In this document: positions 1 through 7,316 of the stretch, one piece after another
How positions within the stretch are numbered: position 1 is the stretch's first letter
Layout of the letters: the number at the start of each line of letters is the position of its first letter
Source: Calditrichota bacterium
Lineage (GTDB): Bacteria > Calditrichota > Calditrichia > RBG-13-44-9
Assembly: GCA_024276455.1 (NCBI GenBank)
Contig: JAJRXE010000415.1
Span: 1 to 11,125, forward strand
Reading direction: 5' to 3'
DNA: 11,125 nt
Notes under the pieces: model-generated
What the model saw: the letters and a program-made list of their open reading frames with translations, nothing else
What the model was told of the DNA's origin: nothing
Database searches by the model: none
Position numbers and translations under genes: made by a program

Positions 1-1506
1 GTGCAGCCGTTGCCGGATTCCATTGCAGTTGCTATTGACACGCTGGAGGCCCAGAAGCATGTTTATTTTTTGGCTTCGGACGTATTGGAGGGCCGGGCTA
101 CCGGGCAGCGAGGCGCCGAGATTGCCCGCGAATATATTGCCACCCGTTTCAAAGGGGACGCTTTGTTGCCCTTGATCGGTAAATCTTTTCAACAACCTTT
201 TTACTATGTGAAAAGCCAGTTGGCGGACAACCAGGTTCTGGAGTTCCAGTTTCGTCGGGGAGACACGCGCTGGAGTGTGCTGGGCGATTACCTGGGAGAT
301 TTTATTGTGCAGTTCGAACGAAATTATTCCCAGTCGCTGCAGGCTCCGATTGTTTTCGCCGGTTTTGGTATTACCGCACCCTGGGCGAAATGGGACGATT
401 TTAAAGGGGTAAATCTGAAAGGCAAGATTGCCCTGGTGTTGGATGGCTATCCGGAAATTTACAATTCGGATGGGAAACTCATTTTTGGACGTGCTAAAGG
501 AAAGGCCAAAAATCCCCTCCGAAAATCTGAATGGGCTCAGGCTGCCGGAGCCAAAGCACTGCTTGTTGTGGTGACCGAAAGCAATTTCGAAGAACGAATT
601 GAGAAGTGGAAACGCTCGTTCACCAAACCGCGCTATTTTATTAAAGAGCAGGTAAATACCCGCATTCCGATTATTTTTATTTCCCGGCAGTTTGCCAAAC
701 ATCTCTTTCGGCAAACCGAATACACCCCGGACCAATTGCGCCGTCTCATCGAAAAAAAACGGAAAAGTGTTCATTTCGAATTCCCCGGGGTTCAGGCGAA
801 TCTTCAGCTTCGTTTCCGGAACGAGATTCACCAGGGGTACAATGTCATTGCCTACAAACCAGGTGTTGATTCTCTACTAAAAAATGAATACATTATCATT
901 ACCGCCCATTACGACCATCTGGGGGTAAAGGATGGCGAGATTTACAATGGGGCGGACGACAATGCATCGGGAACTGCCGGCATGCTGGCCATTGCCCGGG
1001 CATTTAGTCGTTATTTCCACAACAATAACCGCAGCATTATTTTTGCGGCCTTTGGTGGCGAGGAATTAAATTTGCTTGGATCACGTTATTTTACTGAGCA
1101 TTTACCTTTCCCTCAGCAGAACATTGTGGCGTGCCTCAACCTGGACATGATTGGTCGGGGAGAAGAAGGCAAAGAAAATGTGCTTCACATTTTTGGCATT
1201 CGCTACAGTGAGGATTTGCAAAAACTCAATGAACAATGTAACCAGTGGTTTGGTTTCGATCTCAATTACCGCGGACAGTTTTTCCTGACCAGTCGCAGCG
1301 ATCAATGGCCCTTTATCGCTCACGGAATTCCTGCCCTGTTTTATTTTGCCGGCGATCATCCCGATTACCACACTCCCCGGGACGATGCAAATAAACTCAA
1401 CTACCATAAATTGCTTCGCATCAGCCGTTTGGCGGCGACCGTGGCTTATAATATGTGCATCAACCATATAAATCCCAAGTGGCATCCCCGAAAACGAGGG
1501 CGTTAA
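1..1506 (+). CDS. M28-family zinc aminopeptidase-like protein with PA domain (5' end probably cut by the window)
   Basis: Family M28 enzymes are di-zinc exopeptidases, usually exported, that remove N-terminal residues from peptides. The full metal-site set is visible: H303 in TAHYDHLG, D319 in GADDNASG, the E354-E355 pair in FGGEE (E354 as general base), D382 in NLDMIG and H457 in DYHTP. A protease-associated (PA) insert occupies about residues 110-245, marked by VFAGFGI (118-124) and a GKIALVLDGYPE stretch. The N-terminal LASDVLEGR motif is typical of the family. The frame is open from base 1 and no signal peptide is visible, although relatives normally have one. The GTG at base 1 is therefore more likely an internal valine codon, and the real start probably lies upstream. 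The stop is 4 bases before the TonB receptor start, which suggests one operon. The family is certain; the substrate is not known. Confidence 0.9.
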   Translation: MQPLPDSIAVAIDTLEAQKHVYFLASDVLEGRATGQRGAEIAREYIATRFKGDALLPLIGKSFQQPFYYVKSQLADNQVLEFQFRRGDTRWSVLGDYLGDFIVQFERNYSQSLQAPIVFAGFGITAPWAKWDDFKGVNLKGKIALVLDGYPEIYNSDGKLIFGRAKGKAKNPLRKSEWAQAAGAKALLVVVTESNFEERIEKWKRSFTKPRYFIKEQVNTRIPIIFISRQFAKHLFRQTEYTPDQLRRLIEKKRKSVHFEFPGVQANLQLRFRNEIHQGYNVIAYKPGVDSLLKNEYIIITAHYDHLGVKDGEIYNGADDNASGTAGMLAIARAFSRYFHNNNRSIIFAAFGGEELNLLGSRYFTEHLPFPQQNIVACLNLDMIGRGEEGKENVLHIFGIRYSEDLQKLNEQCNQWFGFDLNYRGQFFLTSRSDQWPFIAHGIPALFYFAGDHPDYHTPRDDANKLNYHKLLRISRLAATVAYNMCINHINPKWHPRKRGR

Positions 1507-1510
1507 AACC

Positions 1511-4276
1511 ATGCGATGCATTCGGATTTCTTTATTAACGTTGTTGTACGTTTTTTTGGTATCCAGTGTTTGGTCTCAGGAAAAGGGTGGAGTACTTTCC
1601 GGCAAAGTGGTCAGTTTCGAAACCGGCGAGCCGATTGCGGGCTGTCTGATTAAACTGGAAGGCACGGTAATCAGCGCTCGCACCGGCAAGGACGGTATTT
1701 TTGTAATTCCGGACTTAAAACCGGGCAAATACACCATTGTGACCATTAAGTCCGGCCATTACTCCACCATCAGCGATCCGGTGGAGGTGTTTTCCGGGAA
1801 AAAAACCTTTGTGGAATTAAAAATGTTAAAGGGCGATCCGGAAAAATACCTCTATTTTTCCATTGGCGGTATTACGGTGACGGCCGAGCGGGACTTGCTT
1901 CCGGAAACGCATGAGACCGTTCACAAAATCAGCTCCGGTGAAATTGAGCACATGCAGGCGACCAACCTGGGAGATATTCTGGATTTAATCCCCGGAGTGG
2001 ATCGCAAGAATCGACCGGGTTTGCAGCGTCCCACCCAGTTAGGATTGCGCGGTGTGGAAGAAACCGGGGCGGATTACCCGGATCTGCTGGGAACCCGGAT
2101 TGAGGTGGACGACATTCCGATTTCCAACAATGCCAACCTGAACACCGGAACCGGGGTGGGGTACGGTTCGAACGTGCGAACCCTTGCCGGACAGGGCGTG
2201 GATTTGCGAATTATTCCGGCGGACAATATTCAAGAAGTGGAGGTGATTGCCGGGGTTCCCTCGGTGGAGTACGGCGATGTGACCAGCGGTATCGTGAAAG
2301 TGAAAACCCGCACCGGGGTGGAACCGTTTCGCTTGAAACTAAAAAATAATCCCGACACCCGGGAATTCAATTTCAGCGGCGGATTTCGATTGGCCAGCCA
2401 CACCACCTTCAATTTCAATGTGAATGACGCCTACAGCCTGCGCGATTTGCGAGTGCAGGGCGACGAGGTCAACCGCTTGAGTTTGCAGGGACGATTCAAC
2501 CACCTGCTGATGAACAAAAAGTTAAATCTGACCGAAACGGTTCGCTTTACTCGCATGTTCGAAGATTATTCCGTGAAGGACGATCCCAAAGCCACCACCG
2601 CCTACAACCACGATTATTTCTGGGTGTTGGGGCAGACGGCGGAATACAAATTTTCGCACGCAAGCTCGCTTTATTTGCGCTCTTACCTGAATTACACCCG
2701 CCGCCAGAGTTACGTTCGCAAACTGGAGATTTTGGATCCCACCTATGTGACCGACCGGATGACTACCGGTACCCAGCCGGCTTTTCTGATTGCCGACCGC
2801 TACACCTGGGCGGTAACGACGACCGGAAAGGAGTACAGTGCCGGTGTTAAACTAAACTACCGTCATCGTTTGATGCTGGGAAACCGGACGGTGCACAATT
2901 TCTTGCTGGGCGGAGAATTCCGCACCGAAGGCAACAAAGGAGAGGGAAAACAATTCAATCCCCTTTACCCGCCTTACGGTCAAACCGGCAAACGGCCTCG
3001 CTCTTTCGACGAAATTCCGGGGTTTAATCAATTAAGCATCTATTTCGAAGACCGCATTACCACCAAAATTCAGTGGCCTATTACCCTGACGCTGGGACTG
3101 CGGGGAGAAATGTACAACCCCACCGTATTGGGCGGCTCGTCTTTAATTAAAAGCAAAAATGGTACTTTCTGGAACCCGCGGATGGGGTTAAAGATTAAAT
3201 TCCATCCTAATTTCCAGTTGCGGGCTTCCTATGGAATTTCCTCCAAAGCGCCGGCTCTCTTATCGATTTATCCCTACCCGGTGTTCCTGGATGTTTTGGA
3301 GTACGGAGTATCCGGGAACGATACGATTCCTCTGATGACGACTTATCGTTATGACATGTACAACGAATATTTGAAAGGGTACACCCAGCGCAAATATGAA
3401 ATTGGTCTCGACTTTAAGTACAAAGATGTGGGATTCTCTTTTACCGGTTACCGCCAGAAAACCCGGAATTCTCCGGGGACGGTGAACCTTCCCTACCATT
3501 TGAAGGAGTATTTTTATCCCAGCTGGCCCAATACCGACGATAAGATTGTGGTAAGAGAGGAGAATCGATTGCTGGCCGGCTATTCTCGGAAAGAGGGGTT
3601 GGGTTGGACCGAGCGGGAAGGGGTGGAAGTCCGTTTGCAGACTCACCGGATCCGTTCCCTGAATATGATGTTTCGGGTAAACGGCGCTTACATGTTTAGC
3701 CGTTATGGACGGGATCCCTCTCTCTCGGTGTCGTCTCCCCGCCAATTCTGGGAAATTACCGCCACCGGCGATTCCATTTACCACGATCTTTTCCCGATTT
3801 ATCCTCCCACCAGCAGCTGGCGGAAAAAGATTATTCTCAATTACAATTTGAGTTACATTAACAAAAAACTGGGAATCTGGTTGACCTTCACCATGTACCA
3901 GAAAATCTGGGAAAAACGGCTGTACAACGATACCGGATTAAACGCTCTGGAAGCCACTGGCTATTATGAAAACGGCCACTATTACACCTTGACACCGGAA
4001 AAAGCCCGGGAGTGGGGGCTGGTGAAAAGCATTGATGAAACCTCCCGGGAGGTTTACACCATTCCCGGAACCTACTATTTTAACATGACGGTCAGTAAAG
4101 ACATTTACGAGGGAATGGAGGTTTCGCTATTTGTAAATAATATTTTCAACGACCGGAATTTTTATTACAATAAATATGGCTCCTACGAACCGCTGAATCC
4201 GGAAATATTTTACGGCATCGAGTTCAGTATGATGGTGGAACCGTTCTTCAATTTAGTTAAAAGACGGTTTTTTTAG
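1511..4276 (+). CDS. TonB-dependent outer-membrane receptor with N-terminal carboxypeptidase-regulatory-like domain
   Basis: This is predicted to import a bound ligand across the outer membrane using energy from TonB-ExbBD. Residues 1-22 form a signal peptide (basic start, hydrophobic core, likely cut before Q23). Residues about 27-105 are a carboxypeptidase-regulatory-like beta-sandwich (SGKVVSFETGEPIAG through GKYTIVTI). A TonB-box-like ITVTA lies at 121-125, followed by a plug domain to about residue 270 (GDILDLIPGVD, LGLRGVEE and VPSVEYGDVTSG). The remaining 650 or so residues alternate aromatic and polar positions as in a 22-strand barrel. They end with a VNNIFNDRNFYY motif and a terminal phenylalanine, as expected for Bam-inserted proteins. 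The length of 921 is normal for this subtype. The ATG follows the peptidase stop by 4 bases, with GAGGG about 10 bases upstream. The ligand cannot be read from the sequence. The lipoprotein and barrel genes downstream suggest a three-part system. Confidence 0.93.
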   Translation: MRCIRISLLTLLYVFLVSSVWSQEKGGVLSGKVVSFETGEPIAGCLIKLEGTVISARTGKDGIFVIPDLKPGKYTIVTIKSGHYSTISDPVEVFSGKKTFVELKMLKGDPEKYLYFSIGGITVTAERDLLPETHETVHKISSGEIEHMQATNLGDILDLIPGVDRKNRPGLQRPTQLGLRGVEETGADYPDLLGTRIEVDDIPISNNANLNTGTGVGYGSNVRTLAGQGVDLRIIPADNIQEVEVIAGVPSVEYGDVTSGIVKVKTRTGVEPFRLKLKNNPDTREFNFSGGFRLASHTTFNFNVNDAYSLRDLRVQGDEVNRLSLQGRFNHLLMNKKLNLTETVRFTRMFEDYSVKDDPKATTAYNHDYFWVLGQTAEYKFSHASSLYLRSYLNYTRRQSYVRKLEILDPTYVTDRMTTGTQPAFLIADRYTWAVTTTGKEYSAGVKLNYRHRLMLGNRTVHNFLLGGEFRTEGNKGEGKQFNPLYPPYGQTGKRPRSFDEIPGFNQLSIYFEDRITTKIQWPITLTLGLRGEMYNPTVLGGSSLIKSKNGTFWNPRMGLKIKFHPNFQLRASYGISSKAPALLSIYPYPVFLDVLEYGVSGNDTIPLMTTYRYDMYNEYLKGYTQRKYEIGLDFKYKDVGFSFTGYRQKTRNSPGTVNLPYHLKEYFYPSWPNTDDKIVVREENRLLAGYSRKEGLGWTEREGVEVRLQTHRIRSLNMMFRVNGAYMFSRYGRDPSLSVSSPRQFWEITATGDSIYHDLFPIYPPTSSWRKKIILNYNLSYINKKLGIWLTFTMYQKIWEKRLYNDTGLNALEATGYYENGHYYTLTPEKAREWGLVKSIDETSREVYTIPGTYYFNMTVSKDIYEGMEVSLFVNNIFNDRNFYYNKYGSYEPLNPEIFYGIEFSMMVEPFFNLVKRRFF

Positions 4277-4280
4277 GGGG
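4275..4280 (+). promoter_or_regulatory. Ribosome-binding site overlapping the receptor stop codon
   Basis: AGGGGG starts inside the TAG stop of the TonB receptor gene and sits 8 bases before the ATG at 4289. It supports that start for the lipoprotein gene. It also suggests that translation of the two genes is coupled, since the terminating ribosome covers this site. Confidence 0.6.
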
Positions 4281-4288
4281 ACCTAATC

Positions 4289-5416
4289 ATGAAAAAATTA
4301 GTCTGGCTGTTTGTGGTGCTTGTTTTTTTGGGAATAGGGATTTTTTGCACCCCGGAAAAGCCGGTGGTAACCGATGCCAAGGTGAAGCGGACGTTTGTGG
4401 TGTACGACACAACCGGCTTGTACGATCCCACCGACACGACCAAACTAACCCCGGTGGCCAATGCCAAAATAATCCTGAATTCCAAGGATTATGTGAAAAA
4501 ATACGTTTATTACACCGACGACTCCGGCAGGGTGAACATTGACAACATTCTGGCCTCGACTTATGAAGTAAATGTAACCTACGCCATTGGTCCGGGGCTT
4601 ATGTTGGTCGCTGGCCAGGTGATGGAGTTCTATGATTTCCACGAGGAGGTGGACACCCTGTTGCTAACAGCCGTGTCACCGGCCCCGCTGGTGATTAACG
4701 AAATTTATTACTGTGGTCCCAAGAACAATATTTTCTTCTTTTTCGATCAGTACATCGAGCTGTTCAACCGCACGGATTCGGTGATTTATTTAGATGGGAT
4801 GATTCTGGGTCGAATTCGTTCCTCCAAAGAAATACGTCCCATTAAAGACACCCTTTCCTACGTTCAAAATGTGTTTGCCTACAAGTTTCCGGGGAATCCC
4901 GGAGAGAAAAATTGGCCGATTTACCCCGGGCAGTACATTGTGATTGCCAGCGACGCCTACGACCATTCGAAAACCCTTTCCAATGCAATTAATCTGGAAA
5001 ATGCGGATTTTGAATTTTACAACCAGTACAGTGGCGATTACGACAATCCGGATGTGCCTAATTTAACCAATTTAATCCCCAGCAAGCGGGCAGATTTTTT
5101 AATTAGTGTGGTGAGCGATGGGGTGGTGTTAGGAGACGGAACCAGCTGGGAGCTGGTTACCCTGGCAACTGAGTACGGAACCTCTGATTACATTAATCTG
5201 CCGATCGAGACCATTATTGACGGGGTGGAATACAAATCGGGGACCACCCGCCCGAAAGATTTGACTTACCGAATTGACGCTGGCTACACCGGCGTGCGAG
5301 TCACGCGTTACAGCGGCAAATCGGTGGAAAGAATTAATCCGTATATGGACACGAATAATAGTACGGTGGATTTCCATATTCTGGATCATCCCACACCAGG
5401 ATATAAAGAAGAATAG
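4289..5416 (+). CDS. Presumed surface or periplasmic lipoprotein with regulatory-like and lamin-tail (DUF4876-like) domains
   Basis: No biochemical function is known to me. The N-terminus has two lysines, a hydrophobic stretch and a single cysteine (C20) followed by TPEKPV, which suggests a lipoprotein. The lipobox GIFC has an unusual phenylalanine just before the cysteine, so lipidation is not certain. Residues about 30-95 look like a carboxypeptidase-regulatory-like beta-sandwich (NAKIILNS, then TDDSGRVNIDNI, then TYEVNV). From about residue 131 a lamin-tail-type fold begins with VINEIYY (135-141) and continues with YIELFNRTDSVIYLDG. The typical closing HPTPGY lies just before the stop. This layout matches what I recall of DUF4876 proteins of Bacteroidota, which lie next to TonB receptors. 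The gene is 12 bases after the receptor and 23 bases before the barrel gene. It may present or capture ligand for the receptor, but that is inference. Confidence 0.75.
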   Translation: MKKLVWLFVVLVFLGIGIFCTPEKPVVTDAKVKRTFVVYDTTGLYDPTDTTKLTPVANAKIILNSKDYVKKYVYYTDDSGRVNIDNILASTYEVNVTYAIGPGLMLVAGQVMEFYDFHEEVDTLLLTAVSPAPLVINEIYYCGPKNNIFFFFDQYIELFNRTDSVIYLDGMILGRIRSSKEIRPIKDTLSYVQNVFAYKFPGNPGEKNWPIYPGQYIVIASDAYDHSKTLSNAINLENADFEFYNQYSGDYDNPDVPNLTNLIPSKRADFLISVVSDGVVLGDGTSWELVTLATEYGTSDYINLPIETIIDGVEYKSGTTRPKDLTYRIDAGYTGVRVTRYSGKSVERINPYMDTNNSTVDFHILDHPTPGYKEE

Positions 5417-5425
5417 GACACTTTC

Positions 5426-5431
5426 GGGGAG
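5426..5431 (+). promoter_or_regulatory. Ribosome-binding site of the barrel gene
   Basis: GGGGAG lies 8 bases before the ATG at 5440 and supports that start, which is also the one that gives a complete signal peptide. It falls in the 23-base gap after the lipoprotein gene, where no terminator is present. Confidence 0.5.
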
Positions 5432-5439
5432 TTCAGCGA

Positions 5440-6912
5440 ATGAGCAAGCAAAATAGATGGTACCTTTTTATCTGGTTTGCAGGAATAATCTTTCTTTGCC
5501 AGGCATTTGCTCAGGATTTCCAGACCCGCGCCCTCGGTAATGCCGACCTGGTTTTAACCCACTGGGAAAACCGCCTGGATCTTTACACATTTTCCCGTAA
5601 TCCTGCGTTTCTGATTCAATCTGAAAAACGGGATTGGATTGTTTTGAGCGCCTCAGAGTCTTTCGACAAAGGCGATTTCAAACGTTATTACGATCCGGAG
5701 AGCAAATTGGATCTGAATTTTCGGGCCGAAGGGGTGAAAATCCTCAGCGAAAAAGAAGCTTTCTGGGGAAAAGTCAATTATTCCATCTTAAAGCGTTATT
5801 CCATTCCCTATGCCATTGAACTGCACCCTTATGCGGACGATCCCCTGGTTATGGCGGACACGACGATTGGAAACTTCTCCTACGACGGACCACAGGTGAA
5901 TGTGCAGTATCAATATCAGTTAGTGAAATGGCTGGGGGTTGGTTTGGAGGTGTTTTATGAGATTGGGCAGGGAATTAAAGATCGCTTCACCCGTCCGCGG
6001 ATTATTCACCGGGATTTTGCCGCCAAAATCGGTAGCAGTGTGCAGTTAAAAGACAATCTGGTACTGGGCGGCTATTTCGACTACCGCATTCTGCAGGATC
6101 AAACCGAGATTAAACGCAGTACCATCGATGGACGCGACCCCTTCGTTTTACGCTACCGCAGCGAGAATGTCTATCGGTTACAAACCGGAACGTTCGACCG
6201 CTACGTCAGTTTAGACCGTTACATTTTTAATCTGGCTTTGCATCATCGGAACGTTTCCGGCACCTTTAATCAGGTGGCGCGATTCGATTACAAGTATTTT
6301 TACCAATCCACCTTCGACGAGACGGCCTACCGGATTCCCGATTCGGACTGGTATGCCAGCGTTTTCGATGGCTGGTACCAGATGCGCTGGCAATCTGCCG
6401 AAAATCGGCGGGTGTTTGGGGTGCGGCTGGGCGGACGCTATCTGTCCAGTTTTAGCCAGCATCCAACCCTGGCCATTCTGATTACCGATCGCACGGTAAC
6501 CACCCTGCAGGGAGAGGCGGGCATTGCATTCCGATTTCGGATGCTCAAGCCGCTTATGGTGGCCCTGCAGGGAGGGTACGCTCACACCAGCGATCACTAC
6601 AACGATTACCAGAGTCAGGTGTTCCGGGAATTGACTCTGCAAGGGTTGACTTTGAATACCGGTTTGGACCTCGCGCTGGATCCCATTCACAGCATTTTGT
6701 TAGGGGTGGAACTCGGGAATCGCACCCGGGAGAAATATTCGCCGCGTTATTTACCGGATTACAACCTGGGACGTTTTACGCTGGGACTTCTGGAGAAACG
6801 AGCTCGCTACCATCTGGAGCTGTATTTCGAATATTTTAAACGTAAAGCGGTGGATAACGGCCAGAGTTACCACGGTTGGCAGGTGGCGCTGTACACCAAG
6901 ATATGGAAATAA
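5440..6912 (+). CDS. Outer-membrane beta-barrel protein, DUF6850-like
   Basis: This is an exported protein of unknown function. Residues 1-24 form a clear signal peptide ending AFA, cut before Q25. The mature start (RALGNADLVLTHWENRLDLY, then SRNPAFL) resembles the early part of PorV/FadL-like and related FCB barrels. The rest is rich in alternating aromatic and polar strands with short turns, for example LVLGGYFDYRIL, VFGVRLGGRYLSS and HSILLGVELGNR. It ends with YHGWQVALYTKIWK, a plausible closing strand, though the last residue is lysine, not the usual aromatic. Barrels of this size (about 490 residues) next to a DUF4876-like lipoprotein and a TonB receptor match the arrangement I recall for the DUF6850 family. 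The family name rests on context and memory; the barrel call is stronger. It is the last gene of the cluster, followed by 404 non-coding bases. Confidence 0.72.
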   Translation: MSKQNRWYLFIWFAGIIFLCQAFAQDFQTRALGNADLVLTHWENRLDLYTFSRNPAFLIQSEKRDWIVLSASESFDKGDFKRYYDPESKLDLNFRAEGVKILSEKEAFWGKVNYSILKRYSIPYAIELHPYADDPLVMADTTIGNFSYDGPQVNVQYQYQLVKWLGVGLEVFYEIGQGIKDRFTRPRIIHRDFAAKIGSSVQLKDNLVLGGYFDYRILQDQTEIKRSTIDGRDPFVLRYRSENVYRLQTGTFDRYVSLDRYIFNLALHHRNVSGTFNQVARFDYKYFYQSTFDETAYRIPDSDWYASVFDGWYQMRWQSAENRRVFGVRLGGRYLSSFSQHPTLAILITDRTVTTLQGEAGIAFRFRMLKPLMVALQGGYAHTSDHYNDYQSQVFRELTLQGLTLNTGLDLALDPIHSILLGVELGNRTREKYSPRYLPDYNLGRFTLGLLEKRARYHLELYFEYFKRKAVDNGQSYHGWQVALYTKIWK

Positions 6913-7220
6913 AATCCGGGAATTGAAAAGCAGCCCATTTTTCGATGCATTCGAATCGTCCAATGCCGTAAAACGGGGATGATCACGCAGTAATGGCTAC
7001 AATTGCCACTCTGTAACCTGTTTTGAAATCGATATTCTGTTCGATGAGTTAGTTGTTTTAAATTTCCTGCCAAACGGAACCACTTCTTCCCGAATTTAGT
7101 TTTTTCTTCGAATCGTTCGCTGCCCGACGGGGCTCCCTTCTTCTTTCGAACCGCCCGGTATTCCGATTAGCGGTTTGGTCTAAGGAACAAGTTTTTTAAT
7201 TCCCCTTTTCTGCGAATAGA

Positions 7221-7249
7221 TTGCAAATTTTTTTTGTCGGTATTATATT
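7221..7249 (+). promoter_or_regulatory. Candidate promoter of valS
   Basis: TTGCAA at 7221-7226 and TATATT at 7244-7249 are separated by 17 bases, a good match to a housekeeping sigma-70 promoter. The -10 region read as TATATTTCG also partly resembles the Bacteroidota TAnnTTTG element, and the TTG is about 20 bases upstream of it. A T-rich spacer separates the boxes. Transcription would begin near 7256, giving a leader of about 60 bases. This is a pattern match only. Confidence 0.55.
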
Positions 7250-7305
7250 TCGTGGTTCAAAAGAGAACCTAAAACAGGCAAAAATTTCCGGCTGAACAAA
7301 CTAAC

Positions 7306-7310
7306 AAGGA
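7306..7310 (+). promoter_or_regulatory. Ribosome-binding site of valS
   Basis: AAGGA ends 6 bases before the ATG at 7317. It fixes that start, which also gives the expected short N-terminal extension before the catalytic core. Confidence 0.6.
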
Positions 7311-7316
7311 CAGATC

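Larger units (their letters stand above)
6913..7316 (+). other. 404-base intergenic region between the receptor cluster and valS
   Basis: No open frame here looks like a gene on either strand. Several weak hairpins are visible: TGGC/GCCA at 6994-7008, ATCGA/TCGAT at 7028-7045, GCCC/GGGC at 7122-7133 and AACCGC/GCGGTT at 7149-7175. None is followed at once by a clean T run, so I cannot name a definite terminator for the upstream operon. T-rich patches occur at 7100-7106 and 7191-7197. The last 100 bases carry the promoter candidate and leader for valS. No T-box hallmark (the conserved antiterminator sequence) was seen. Confidence 0.6.

Noticed and set aside
1..3. GTG at base 1 as the true start of the peptidase
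   Set aside because: The codon is at the window edge, no ribosome-binding site can be seen, and the family normally has an export signal that is absent here.
3260..3784. 174-codon open frame on the - strand inside the TonB receptor gene
   Set aside because: It is antisense to the barrel-coding region and has no domain or signal; it is best explained as a shadow.
7122..7175. Hairpins as a rho-independent terminator for the receptor operon
   Set aside because: Stems are only 4-6 pairs, and the nearest true T run begins about 15 bases beyond the last stem, so the call is too weak to list.
7107..7180. tRNA-like TTCGAA motifs on either strand
   Set aside because: The T-loop-like words are not flanked by complementary arms and no acceptor or anticodon stem can be drawn.
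7250..7316. T-box or other aminoacyl-tRNA riboswitch before valS
   Set aside because: The leader predicted from the promoter is only about 60 bases, and the conserved T-box sequence is not present.
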